Part shown: piece after piece, positions 1 to 51,500 of the stretch | How positions within the stretch are numbered: position 1 is the first letter of the stretch | Layout: every line of letters starts with the position of its first letter | DNA from: Anaspis maculata | Taxonomy: Eukaryota; Arthropoda; Insecta; Coleoptera; Scraptiidae | DNA length: 64,000 nucleotides | Assembly: GCA_949128115.1 (NCBI GenBank) | Contig: OX421963.1 | Span: 40,345,979-40,409,978, forward strand | Reading direction: 5' to 3' | Translations under genes and position numbers: made by a program | The notes under the pieces: model-generated | Databases searched by the model: none | The model's input: only the letters and a program-made list of their open reading frames with translations | Told to the model about the DNA's origin: nothing

Positions 1-1400
1 GACGATCTGTTATTTTCATAAACTTATGTATTTAGTCCCTTTAGGTGCTAGATAACTTAGCTATTATTTTAGATGGGTATAGGTACTATCGGTAGGTATT
101 CGAGGTAACTATCGATTTATTGTTTGGAAATCAACAGACGAGTTTTAACGAAACTAATATATTGGACAAAATAAGCTGAGAGTACGCATGGTAAGCTAGA
201 TGGGATTTTTCTTGACTACTAGTGAACTTGAGATTATAATAATAATTATTCGATATTTTTTGCAGAGCATGGCTATAAAAATCTTCCTGTGCTGTGCTAG
301 ACTTCCAATACATCATTGATATGTAAATACAATGTTGAAGCTCTGTTTTGGAAAGATTGTGAGCATTTTTGATTTGAAAAAAATGATGATTTGCTCTTGA
401 AAATTGTGGATTTTTAATTTACGATATTTTCACGTTGAATACATCAATGCTCAAAATTTCGAATAGGATGGATAACTGCAACTATTTCACGCATTTACAT
501 CAGGCATTCGACATAATTATCATTTCTTGAATACTAAGCCAGCTTGAAACTGAAAAATGTGGCTATACCCGCGGGAAAGTTGCTGTTGTTATATTATTAT
601 TATTTTAATGTAGAGTATTCTTTTTTCGGAAGCTAGAGAATTCTTTTGGCTACAAGAAGAAACCTTGAAAGAAGAAATCAAAGCCATATTACAGCTACAA
701 TACATTTTTTTCAACTGCGCGGAGATATTTTTGAGTGACATTTAGGACTTCGACATTTTTTTCAATAAATTATTTTTCTCACTTTGTAACCACTTACGTC
801 GCGTTTATGATATGATAGTCTTATGCAGAAAAGTCCATATAATTCACCCAATCTTAAATCCAAATGATTAATGCATCAAACGCAAAAATAACCCAAATTG
901 AAAAACCGGCTTTATTTTGACCCCAAAATCACGTTTTTCTGCCAAAAATTGCTCAAAAGATTTTTTAAACAGAATTTAAATGTCATAATCGGATTTGCGA
1001 GGTCAGATTTAGTGGGAAACGATACCCAACATGCCAGTATTGTCTCAATATTATTGAAAACCAAATTTCTTGCATAGGTCACCAATTGCCCCCCTCCCGA
1101 GCTCCCCTCACGGAAACCATAGACATCTAGTTTGTCAATAAGTTTCACTTATAACCCACTGTATCCAAATATAATAAATTTGAAGCCAATGACTAGATTA
1201 CTCTTGTCCTAGAATTTTTTTAATGAAAATTTTGACCCCCCCCCCTCAAAAATTATGACGCACACGGAGGAAAGTTGGGGACTTTTAGTATGTTGTTTAG
1301 TAAGGTTAAGTGGGTACGATACCGTGAAGATTGCACGTGGATTAATTTGTTTCATGTTAAATGCTAAAAAGCCTGGGCTAGTAGGCTCAATGGTTTATAA
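1..1400. other. AT-rich non-coding DNA, presumed upstream intron
   Basis: No conserved coding segment, long inverted repeat or tandem array was seen. A run of C residues occurs near 1238. Since exon a is internal, this is presumably intronic, but that is inference. Confidence 0.5.
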
Positions 1401-1515
1401 TTTTTCGGTAATATCATTTCGTTATAATCCAAATGCAAAAAAATACAACTCGTCCTTCGGACTGGTTGTATTTTCGGCTTTGGGATTATATTTAGCTACT
1501 AATATTGCCGAAAAA
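1401..1515. repeat. Imperfect hairpin, about 115 bp
   Basis: The arm TTTTTCGGTAATAT at 1401 pairs with ATATTGCCGAAAAA ending at 1515. Pairing continues inwards through AATACAACTCGTCC and GGACTGGTTGTATT around a TTCG tip near 1458. The long open frame crossing it (1255-1653) is therefore likely accidental. It is probably a small MITE or its remnant. Confidence 0.65.
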
Positions 1516-2712
1516 TTACCGAAAATGAGCGCACTTCTTATTGTATTACCCCTGAAAATGGCATGTGAAACTTGTGGCCACATAGCGGCGCGTGGTACCA
1601 TTCAACATAAAACTGGACTGCAGCAACGCGCAGTAGGGTCAGAATTTGAATGAGTGACCGAGTTAGGCGGATCCCGGCCAGTTCTGAACTGGCCCATAAA
1701 TCTCCCTCGGATGGTCTTGGGGTAGCATCCGATTATGACGCCTGCAACCGGCAGTGTGACAAATGTGTGGAAGATGACCGCCAGCGTAGGCGGGAGGCGA
1801 GATGGCACAAAGAACGGTTACCACCGTCAGTTCCAGTTATTAGGATACCGTTACCTGCGATTGAGGGTCTAAATCCAGTGACAAATAAATATTTACATGT
1901 TTCCATTTACATCACATGCTAGCATTCAGTACAAGATACAAAATGTTGAAGTCAAAATGTTATGTCCGTTTCAAGACAAAAATAATCTCAGTTCTATCTC
2001 AAAATCAAATTACCCAAAATGGAGGATGATGATTATAATAATTTTGGTAACTATGTACTTAACGCAACTTGTGTTACCTTGTTGAATTTGTGAAGTACCT
2101 ATATTTCCGTATTTTTTCGAGGTTGAGGTCCTGGTGGCTCCGTGAGGCTTCTTGCTGATCCACAGTGCTTTTAGATTGTTGGGCCGAGTTGTAGGCGTAA
2201 GTTTGTTTCTCAGGATACTAAACCTGTTTTTTTTTTTCCAATTTCCCCTACATGTCCGTTCTTTCCGAAGTAACGCAACGCTTTGAACAAAAACTTCGTT
2301 CTAGGACACTCAAAAAGGGAAGGTGTTGTGTCCACAGCAGAGTTTTATGAACTTGCGTGAATGTTGTGAGGAAAATCTGACATAGACATTCCATCAAGTT
2401 TGTGTGGTGTGGGCCAAACAAACGTCAGAGCCATGAACGCGAAACTCTGAGACACATGTTTCGGTCTTTTGGGCGTTATCAGTGAAAGGAAAGCTCCCAG
2501 ACTGGGTCGCTCGATGACACACAACCTAACCTAGAGCCTAGATCTAGATATGCACAATTACTGTGTACATACCTGAAGTAACGTGAACTGCGGTAGGATG
2601 TTTATCAACATGGTGATTGGTAATAGTGAATGCACCAAGAATTGATGTTGACGCTCGCGTCCAATTTCATAGTTTTACTAACAGGCGGTGTTGATAGACA
2701 TATGTCTATCAC
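1516..2712. other. Non-coding DNA with a GC-richer patch at 1560-1890
   Basis: The patch at 1560-1890 is richer in GC than its surroundings and open on both strands, but I recognise no domain, and no receptor exon fits it. The rest (1890-2712) holds nothing I can name. Confidence 0.4.
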
Positions 2713-3633
2713 ATACCGTCGGGTTTTTTTTTTCTAGGCCCCAGCGCGTAGCGCCTCAATTATGGGTTTCACACCCAACATATTATATATTTTTGAAATC
2801 AGAAGAACAAAATCTTTCGATTGATGGTATGTCAAATTATTTCTGACAGATGTCATTTTTTGACAATTGACAGAATAGTACTTGTGATATATCATTTTAA
2901 AGCCCATAAAATTCTGAGAAAATCTGTGTTTTCATTTTTGGAATAGGATGTCTTTCACAGCTTCTAGAGGTCTTCAAATAGGAAAAATTGTTGAAATCCA
3001 GAAATACTCAATAAGTTTGTAAGTAGGTAAAACAGGTATTTTTAACAATAACTAATCATAATAATCAATAAATAATCACAATAAAACAAAAAATATCCTA
3101 AAGAAGTTACTCGAAATGACCGTCTCCTTGTTCTTTGAATGAAAGATTCGACAACCGGTGAATTGGAACTGCCAGCCCAACGCGATAGCATCCGAGGTGG
3201 CCAGGTATGACCCCCTCGATTTTTTTTATGAGCCTATCTGAAAGATAAGGTGTTTATAGAATCTCCCGCTGATTTGGACGATTTAAAATCAGAATATTAT
3301 CATCAGTTGATATTAAAAGTACCTATTGATCATTGAGTAGGTATTTCTGAATTTCAACAATTTTTTCTATTCAAAGACCCCCAGAAGCTGTGAAAGACAT
3401 TCTATTCTAGAAATGAAAACACAGTTCTCCTAAGAATTTTATGGGCTTTAAAATGGTGTGTCACAAGTACTATTCTGTCAATTGTCAAAAAATGACATCT
3501 GTCAAAAATAATTTGACATATCATCAGTCGAAAGATCTTATTTTTGTGATTTCAAAAATATATAATATATTGGGTGTAAAACCCATAATAAAGGCGCTAC
3601 GGGCTGGGGCCTAAAATAAAAAACGGACGGTAT
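2713..3633. mobile_element. Foldback element, about 920 bp
   Basis: Left end ATACCGTCGGG, followed by a T run and AGGCCCCAGCGCGTAGCGCC, is mirrored by GGCGCTACGGGCTGGGGCCT and CGGACGGTAT at the right end. Arms of about 310 bp include paired segments around TGACAGATGTCATTTTTTGA and its mirror near 3500. The loop (about 3030-3290) has no ORF of note. It is non-autonomous. Confidence 0.8.
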
Positions 3634-3969
3634 ATAAAATGAGACGATTGTTTTCAAACACACACACTGTTTATTACTGCGTCCTACTATAAAATACACG
3701 TCAACAATTACTTGCGCTTGGGCATATCGCTTCAACTTCTCACTGTTATCGCTCTGAATTGAATACTGGTCCGTTGGCCGATCCGTGGTGTTCACATATC
3801 TACGAATATTGTTTTGGAATCTTCCACCGGTTCTCCGGCAAATTCCATATTGATCGCTGCATATGGTTTCGAAGCGACTCTGAAACAATTCCACACTTTT
3901 CGCGTCTTTTAAGTTCGAAAATTAGATTTAAGGACTAAGTACTTACTAAATGGGGAACGCGTGATGTGA

Positions 3970-4300
3970 TGGACATCGTGCTTGGCTTCGATAACTGAAT
4001 AAGTCAAGCCATACACATCGCGGTCCATTTCTGGATGGGTGACCGCTTCAACATGGCGCTGTGGTAGGATCCACTCGGAAACGGGATACCGGCGCCAAAT
4101 CTCTACCCTGGCAGGCTCTGAGCAAACCTTCCGAGTATCTCGGCCCTTGAAAGCTTCCTCTGGAATAGTGATGGCTGTTGCTATTCACTTGTAGTTCAGA
4201 ATCCACTTTTAACTGTAGGCCCCCTATTCAATATGAATAGGCAGAGAAGCAAGCCGAAACCTTTGATGGGTTGCTATGGCTAATGAATAAATGAACTATA
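3970..4300 (+). mobile_element. Possible SINE with 5S-like internal motif
   Basis: GGATGGGTGACCGC at 4033-4046 matches the internal promoter region typical of 5S rRNA genes (known pattern GGATGGG(T/A/G)GACCGC). The unit ends near 4290 with an AATGAATAAATGAAC tail of SINE type. The 5' half does not fold convincingly as 5S, so this may be a 5S-derived SINE or coincidence. It is not a functional 5S gene. Confidence 0.35.
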
Positions 4301-4419
4301 AATTGTTGTCACTCAAGTTTTAAGTACCTACCTAACTTACTTAATACTTTTTCTCATTTTTGTTATGTTTTGATGGGTGCAAATGTTCATTTTGTACACA
4401 ATAGCACGAATAAAGATGA

Positions 4420-4535
4420 TTATCCTGATTACCGCGTGCTCTGCACCGACGGCACGTCCGCCAATTGGTCGTATGTGTCTTACTCGGCTATTGAAGTCTC
4501 TCATGTTACTTAAATCGCCAAGCCATCGAATATGT
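4420..4535 (-). repeat. Piece related to the Gypsy LTR-like module
   Basis: Read on the minus strand it contains CGAGTAAGACACAT followed by CAATTGGCGGACGTGCCGTC. The same arrangement (AATAAGACACAT... GGCGGAGGTGC) recurs at 20450-20580 and 60690-60810 and, more diverged, at 42585-42700. No element ORF is beside it here. Confidence 0.45.
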
Positions 4536-4551
4536 TCTCGAATGTCCAGAT

Positions 4552-5775
4552 AGTGGACGTGGTACAACCGAAATAGGGAATATAAGTTGCAATTGATGAT
4601 AAAGGCAAATCACTTGGCAGGGTTACAACTGAGACCTAAATAAAAGATTTGACCCGCAGTGCTTTTCTTTTCGTCCCTAAGGATTTGAGGATAGCGCCCC
4701 TTTTTCAAAATTGTGGATATTTTCTAAAGGCAGAAGGTATCGAATAGCCTGGTAATGTCCAGCTTAGTAGAAATATATGGGGCTGTGTCTCAATCGGTTT
4801 CTGGGACATCAAACACTAATAAAAAAAATTATGGAATATTGCCATCTACCGCAGGCAAAGGTGGAGGCGCCAAAAGAAATTTACTACTGTCATAAGAAAA
4901 TTGCTGTAACATTTTTATTTTTTAATGGATTTTAACACAAGACATTTTATTTTGTGAAAAAGTAAATTCTCGAGTAAATTCTTCTTGTTACCTTATACCT
5001 TCCATTGGAAAAAGTCGTTGAGGAATGTTGAAAAAAAAATAAAAAAAAAAATTAAAAAAATCTTCTCAACATTTTTTTCATTTTTATGCAATTTGTCCTA
5101 TTTGTAGACATTGATGTGCCTTTTCTAAATTTGCAATTTTAAGATTTATATCTCTGTAGGACGCGCCGCCATATTGGAAAAATGATGTCTGAAAAGAAAT
5201 TGTTGACAATATCTAAATTTTGGCCCTTGTGACATTGAAATGTTTATGGACATATAAAAGCACATTCAATCCTCCACAGTTTGACGTCTGAACCAGCTCT
5301 GTGCGACCACCCACGGTTCTTGAGCTAGACCTTCTGGAAGTATCAATTTTCGGTTCCAAAAGAATTAAAAATCACCTCCTGGGGCTGTGCCAGGTCCACC
5401 AATGTTCATGATTTTGAACATTTTCTGTTGACCAACCAATTTTCTTATGACCGTACCAAATTCATTTTGGCGCCTCCACCAAATTTGCCTGCGACAGATG
5501 TCAATGTTTCACCTTTTTCAAGTGTTTGATTTCCCAGAAACCGATCGAAACATAGCTCCATATCTTTCAACGATGCTGGGCATCACCAGGCTATTCGATA
5601 CCTTCTGCCTCTGGATAAAATCCGCCATTTTGAAAAAGAGGCGCCATTCAAATCCTAAGAGATGAAAATGACAGCACTGCGGGTCAAATCGTTTATTCAA
5701 GTCTTAGTTACGATCCTGCAAAGTGGTTTGCCATTATCATCATTTGCAACTTGTTTTTCCCTACCACGTCCATTT
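4552..5775. mobile_element. Foldback element, about 1.2 kb
   Basis: The left end GTGGACGTGGTAC, then GTTGCAATTGATGATAAAGG, is mirrored by CATTATCATCATTTGCAAC and CTACCACGTCCA on the right. Arms of about 350 bp contain AAGATTTGACCCGCAGTGCT, which also appears in the element at 8154-9574, so the two families are related. The loop has only A/T-rich sequence. Confidence 0.8.
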
Positions 5776-8153
5776 CGCACTTGTAGCACTGCTATCTGAT
5801 GCTATCTAACAGTCTCAGAAAGACCAGGTGTGCTCTAGAATGCACGAGAGTTTCGCCGCTCGTAACACTAATAATCATGAACGAAGACGAGTAATAATTA
5901 CTTTTAGCAAATTTTTTATTAGATTTCATTACATTATATGGATGGCATTTGATATAAGACGAAATTTTGAGGTGGGGCCACCTTCATCTACTGTTGTTCT
6001 GTTGTCTGTGTTCATGATCACAGAATTATCAAACAAAATTTCAATGTTTTGAACGGAATGATGTTGATAAAAATTTTCAGAAAGAATGCAGTGCATGTTT
6101 CAATAATATATACTTTCATAATTTTTACCACCAGGTTGTTCACCTGCTCCTGCAATGTAAATTTACTAAAATCATTTTCCTAAACTCCGCGAAACAAGCT
6201 CTTGTGGTAAATGCATTTCCATCAACTCCATTTCTATTTAAACGTGATACTTAAGGACAATTTTGAGCAACACTTATAAATGGTGCAAAGACCTGCAGGT
6301 AGTCGTTTGTTATCACAGTTTCGACATTTCGGGCTAATATACTACTAGCATAAGTTCGTCTATAAATTTCAAGCCAACTAATCCATTTGTAGCACCCTGT
6401 ATTTAGACGAGGCTTCTGGATTTGTGTAAAGACGTCTCTTATGGATGCACGAGCTCATGTGTATGAAATACAAGCGCGAATTCATTAGCTAATTAATAAT
6501 GTAGGGCTTCCATGATGATAAAACTCGCGAGGATTTATCTTGGTGAATGGCGAAACCTCCACATCGTCTACGGGATGGCGTTATTATTTAGCAAGTCAAA
6601 TGTTAATAATTTATGCCACGTCTGAGCGTGATGGCGTAATCAAAAACACGACCGTGTTCACAGCGGAGGTCTGTGCTCTTCTCTGCTCTCTCGCTCGCCT
6701 CAACGGCAGGGCTGTTCCGGCATCCAGGCAAGGCAGTAAAGGAAGTGCTTATCAAGAATCATAAAATTTAGGAAAAAGCAGCAGCCAACTCGCCGGTAAT
6801 CAGAAATGGAAGACGCGTGCAACAGCTTTAAAAGCGTTCTATCGGGAGTTGTAACGTTACACCGGACGAGGGATGGGAATTATGTTTGAACGGTTCCTTT
6901 TTATTCGGCCCGCCTGATGTTCCGCTCGCTCGCCTTGCCGCCTGTCAGAATCCCCCCGTATTGACTCAACGCATTATCGCACGAAATCTGTTGATTGAAA
7001 GTCATCTCGGAGATCATCCGCATAGATCACGCGAGGAAGTGTTGGAGAACGTTTGCTTCCGGACACAGAACTGTTCTCATTTCTTTATCTCAATTTATTT
7101 TCAATCTAGTTCAAGACCAGTCACCTTGTCATTCCGCTCCAAAAAAATTGCCAGAGGGGTCAAATCACACTTGCCTTATTATTACTTTATATTTAGTAGT
7201 TGAAATAGATTTTTTTAGTAGAAGGACGTACAGGGTCTTTTTGAAGTGAAACTTCTATTCTCGCGCCTAGATCACAACACACAACTAACGCAGAACCACA
7301 CATGGGAGTGAATTCGCGGTACATGTAACGAGGGTGTGTAACGCGGAGGTGTAACGTTATAGTGCCAGGCCCTTGGGGTGACCAGTGTCTCGTCCGAGAA
7401 AATGGGAGTAAGCTGTTGCCGCGTTCGATTCTATTCTTTACAGTTAGTATTCTTTTACCGCTTGCATTGTGTTTTAAGGACAACAGCTTCCACCATAAAC
7501 TAAAATTTAATTTTATCGATGAATTCTAACTCAACGGAAGTGTCAATTACAACCGAAAATGATTAATTTATTTTCGTAATGCGTATCGCCAACCTGTCGC
7601 CGACACTGGACTCCTCTACTTGGTGTTGTGCTGGTGACCCGACAGAAATGGTTCTCGACTTGGCTAAAAGTTATCATTGTGACCATTGCGTGGCGCTCTC
7701 ATTCGCCGTCATTTTTCTTTTCTGTCATTTGTCTGCTTCATGACAATTCATGTTTACATGTGCAGACGATTACCGTTACATTTTCGAATCGAATCGAAGC
7801 AAAGTTCCGAGCTGTTTTCTTGTTAATTTTTGCGCTTTGTTGATTTGTTTATGTTATTTTTGTCTTGTTTTTGTTAAATTATTGTGGTTTTGTTTTTGTT
7901 ATTTCAATTAAAATTATTACCAGATCGAGCTTTCCAAACGACATTCTTATACTTTGTGGAGATTATTAGGTTTCCATGCTGTGCCTGCCAGAACACAGTT
8001 TTCACCGTGTTGTAATATAACGGGGAAAATCGTACAGTAACAAAATCCGTCACGATGTCACATTCGCATAATTATTTGTGGATAATATTATTGATGAAAA
8101 TCTCGATGAAAATAGATATTTATTGTATTAGGGGTATGAGTGAGACTTCTAGT
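5776..8153. other. Non-coding stretch without identified genes
   Basis: Open frames at 6540-6764 and 6886-7203 lie in a somewhat GC-richer patch but match no domain I can name. GTAACGTTACACC at 6851 and GGTGTAACGTTATA at 7349 form an isolated inverted pair that could be the ends of an undefined element of about 510 bp. Nothing else stands out. Confidence 0.4.
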
Positions 8154-9574
8154 GAGAGCGGTACACACCTAAAAACACATCGATACTGCATTTTGGAGTG
8201 CGGTAACGAGATTTTGCATGGGCATACTTTATACCAAGACAAGCGATTTGACCCGCAGCACTCAGCAGCACATTTTGTCCCTTAGGGGGCCAATGGGGGG
8301 AGGCTCCAAATTTTCAAGATGCAAGAACTTTCGCATGACGATCATTGAGTATATCGTCATGTATGTCATAAGTGGAGCTTACGGGTCTATTGAAAATGTT
8401 TTCATCAATTGTCGTCGTGTCCGATTCATTCTTCACACTTGAAAAAAAAATTCTTTGGCAGAGGTCAAAAATTTTTTATTTATTTTTTCTTCTATGCAAT
8501 TCCCTAAACCTAATTATGAAGAAATTTTTCTTGTAATAGTATTTTTCAAAGAAGTGGTGACCTCTTATTCAGTACCTCTTTTCCAAGAGCATTTCTTTCT
8601 ATGTCCCCAGTGGATATCACTCGTAATTTTTGCAGGAATGGAGACCTCGAACTCTTTTCTTGGTAGTTGCGAAGCAACATGACTATAAAACGCCCAAGGG
8701 AGCCCAAAAAGAATTCTTTTCTGCTGGGCCGTCCAACTTACGATATTTTGATTTAATAGTAGGAGGAACGCGAACCAATATTCAATCCAGGCTGCAGGCG
8801 CAAGCGACTTGGTTTCAACAGAAAATATTCTTCCATGCCGTGTTTTATTGTATTACAACAAAACGCAGAGTCGTTATAAGTAGGTATATTTTCCGGTAGA
8901 ACTTATTCGCCTGGACTAGATCTCATTTATTTGCGCGTCTCCCCTACTACAAAATCAACATGCCAAAAATTTAACGGCCCAGCAGAAAAAAAAAGTTTTA
9001 GGGCTCTCTTGTGCGTTTTGAAGCCATGTAGCATGGAAATTACTAAGAAAAGAGTTCAAGCTTCTCATATCTGCGAAAATTGACAGTCTTATCCAGTAGG
9101 AACATTGAAAAAATGCAGTTGAAAAGGATGTACTGAAGAGGTCACCTCTTCTTTAGAAAATTATACTGCGAAAAAATTGTCTTCATATTTGGGCTTACGG
9201 AACGCGATTTAGGGAACGCAACAAAACATATGAATTTATCGTTTCCTTGCACAGCAGAAAAAATAAAAACAGTTTTTTTGACCTCTGCGAAAGAATTTTT
9301 TTTTCAAATGTAAAGAATGAATTGGACACGACGACATTTGATGAAAACATTTTCAATAGACCCGTAAGCTTCACTTATGACATACATGACGATACTCAAT
9401 GATCATTTTGTGAAAGTTCTTGCATCTTGAAAATTTGGAGGGCCCCCATTGGCCCCCTAAGGGACAAAATATCGAGTGCTGCGGGTCAAATCGCTTGTTT
9501 CGGTATAAAGTACGCCCATGCAAAATCTCGTTACTGCACTCCAAAATGTGGTATGCTTTTGCGTACCGCTCCCT
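8154..9574. mobile_element. Foldback element, about 1.4 kb
   Basis: GAGAGCGGTACAC at the left is mirrored by GCGTACCGCTCCC at the right. Long arms pair, for example GCATTTTGGAGTGC with GCACTCCAAAATGTG, and GCGATTTGACCCGCAGCACT with its mirror near 9480. The arms extend about 600 bp to a short loop near 8860-8940. No transposase is visible. Confidence 0.85.
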
Positions 9575-9859
9575 ATTCATGTGACGGAGAATGAGAGTTC
9601 AGGCGCCGAGCGCAGCGAGAAAAGAAACAAAAGAAGTCTAATCGTGAAAAAAATCATGTCGAAAGTATTCTGCCCTTTGAGTGACTCATAATAATAAGAT
9701 TAATAATAATAAGATTGATAATAAGAAAAACAAGATGATACAAACCGTAAGGGAGCGGGTATACGAAAAGAACACCTCTTCGAACGTTGTTTACTGATTG
9801 ATTCATATCTATAGAAGTTTCACTTCTTCCGAGGGTGACTATGGTCACGCACCCACGTT

Positions 9860-10545
9860 TTTTAGCAATGTCACTATTCCGGAAGCTTCTGGTAAACAAA
9901 GTACGCAACTTTTTGACAAGGGTATGGCAGCATCTTGTAGTTTACAGTTTCAAGTTTTGTTTGACACTACAACCATGGTTGGCAGTCATCAACTCCGTGT
10001 ACACGGTGCCAAGAGCCTTGAAGTTGCAAATTTTTTGTTTCTTTATTTTGAAATTCAAAATTCTCCTCCATTTCTGTACCAATTCACTTGAAACTTGTAA
10101 CAAATTGGAACCTAGAATTTGAATTTCGATACGGTGAAAGTTGTTTTCGTGTAACTTCAGGGTGATGGCCGCCGTTTCCCAAAAAAGTCTTTAATCAGAA
10201 ATGCAGTGCTCGGCGGGTGTCACAGAATCTCGAGACGCAACTTCAGTGCAGATATTTTTGATTCTCTTCTCAAAATAACGAATGTCCCTGATTATGTCTG
10301 TGAATACTTGGTCTTTGAGAATGCCTACAATGAAAAAACAAAGCGACTTTTTAACACTGTTTCCTTCTATGGCCAAGCACAACATTTTGTTCTGTCGCAC
10401 CGTGCAGACAAAGTTGATGACTGACAACTGTGGTTGTAGTATCAAACAAAACTTGAAACTATAAGTTATAAAATGCTGCCATGCCCCTGTTGATAAGTTT
10501 CCTACTTCGCCTGTCAGAAGCCATTCGAATGATGACATCCATAAA
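9860..10545. mobile_element. Foldback element, about 0.7 kb, boundaries approximate
   Basis: Segment 9885-10030 (including GTTTCAAGTTTTGTTTGACA) pairs with 10370-10515 (TATCAAACAAAACTTGAAAC). The loop of about 340 bp has no recognisable coding content. Ends are poorly preserved. Confidence 0.65.
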
Positions 10546-12240
10546 AAACCTGTATTTCTCAAACGGTTTCTTGTTATTATGACAAGCTCAGACCCGTCTG
10601 TTTAAAAGCATACATCCCTGATACAAATGAATGTACAGGGTGATTATTTTTTCATCACGCTAAAATAATTCTCAAGAAAAATAGTTGCTATTCATTATTT
10701 ACCTGCCAAAGTTATGGTCTTCTCCATAACGTAATTATCACATAGTGGCCTTACCGTTCAAGACAGAAAAAAAGATGTAAGAGAAAAGTTATGCTGTTGG
10801 AAAAGACCTATGACCTGAAATTATTTTCAGCTATACAGTTGACCCATTTTAATGTCAAAAGGTTGCCATTTTTTCAAAACAAAGCTCTCGAAAACCGATT
10901 CAACTAGCCCACTTTGTCAATCGCATCACGAACCTCTCAAAAAAAAACGTCCAACTTGAAAAACACCTTGTGTTTTGGACGCAGAACCAAAAATGTGCCT
11001 CTTAACGTGGCAGAGTAGGTATGCAAACAATCAAAACTTTTCAGTTTCAGGGGACTTTCGGGAGCTTTTTAAAACTTCCTAATCGTCAACGCCTGCGTCC
11101 AATACAATAAATCACGCTCGGTATTTATTCAGCCTGATTAAGGTTCCGAAAGGATCAATACGAATTACGAATCATGCTTACTAAGCACAACCGGCGGTTC
11201 CACTTTCAAAATGGAACTTTTCCCACTGGTGAAACTTTGCAACTCTTCGCTGCTCGAGCGAGATTGATGATCATTTAATTCTCCAGTTATGTTGTCATGA
11301 TCTGTCCAAGTAAATTCATTAGCAGGGACGTTCATTTGCTTGCCCTGAATAATTTAGTTCTCAAGTCCATGAAGAGAGCTCGTGATTAAAAGCGCAATCA
11401 ATTAAAATACAAATAGAGGTATCATCGGGGCTTATCTTTCGGGTACCTCCAGTAAAAGTTTCGTGTAGCTCGGCGATTAACAGACACGCATAGGGAAAAA
11501 GTCGTTTGTCACAGACCAGCTCGCAGCAGGACGGCTGGCGAGCTGAGCAAACCTTCCAATTTTCTTAAACCAACAAACCAACGGGCGAAGCCATTTTCGC
11601 GTGAGCTTCTGCTAAAATTAGGGCTGCAACTCGAGCTCACTTCATCAATTCTTCATACCTTTATTAACTAAGTAACTCACATCTCAATAAGCAGTAACTC
11701 CCTCCAAGCTGTGCCTCAAGCCCCCAACCTGTTTTCTTCCAGTCCTGAGGTACACTGGCTGGCTCAAAAATGGAAACACTTGTTAACACTACTTATCATT
11801 CTTATTTTCCATATTCTGACCGATTTTGAACAAATCTCCTCATGGAAATCGGCTCGCCATACAAAGAAATCTCTATTTTATGCTGTTGTAGAAATCGGAT
11901 AGAAAAATTAATTATTATCTGCTTAAATTAAAAAAAAAAAACATGGTGAGTGTCAAGTGTTTCTATTTATGAGCCCGCCAGGTCTCGAGAACAAGGCTGA
12001 TCAGCCACGAAAATTATTTCTATGAAAAGAAAAAGTCTCCAGACGTGCACAATAATAATTAGTAATTACCCATTGTACAAACATCCGTACTATTCACAAG
12101 ATTCGATCCGGCACTCTGTCGAGTGACACCATCCATACTCTACTACCACTGGAGAGAAACCCCCAAAACGGGATATTTGAATACATGAATCACAGACTTT
12201 AAAATTATGATTTGTTGATCAATTGATTTGAAATTTCCAG
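10546..12240. other. Intronic DNA before exon a
   Basis: An isolated TACAGGGTGATTATTTTTTC near 10632 resembles one terminus of the CAGGGTG foldback family without a matching partner. Otherwise no repeat or gene was recognised; the end is the polypyrimidine tract and acceptor of exon a. Confidence 0.4.
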
Positions 12241-51228
<38,988 letters not shown>

Positions 51229-51500
51229 AAGGGCGTCGCGTCTTCGTCTTTACCGTCGTCTGCGTGGCCGTCTTCATCGCCTAAGAACAGAAGAAAAAAA
51301 AACCAAAAGCATCAGTCATTTCGTCATCATATCTCACATTATATGCGTCAAAGAAAAACGTCATAAATAATAAATAATACTAAAAATAATAATAATAATA
51401 CTAATTGTAATATTTTTACTTGGATGTAGAATAATTGTACACGTTATCGACTTTTGTCATGTTAGACTGTGGCTATTAAATATTACTTGTTTGTTGTACT
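51229..51500 (+). other. 3' UTR of the glutamate receptor with candidate poly(A) signals
   Basis: AT-rich sequence follows the stop. It has AATAAA at 51369-51374, an (AATAAT)-rich stretch and ATTAAA at 51475-51480 followed by a GT-rich run (TTGTTTGTTG). Either could direct cleavage; the end given is approximate. Confidence 0.6.

Noticed and set aside
1255..1653. 132-residue open frame as a gene
   Set aside because: It runs through the hairpin at 1401-1515, has no recognisable domain and AT-driven composition.
1650..1890. Upstream receptor exon in the GC-rich patch
   Set aside because: The translation lacks any amino-terminal-domain signature expected before the VELEGLTG exon and its splice phase cannot be matched.
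6540..7203. Open frames suggesting LINE RNase H (TVFTAEVCALL)
   Set aside because: Only a short resemblance; no catalytic D/E/D pattern or neighbouring reverse-transcriptase sequence was found.
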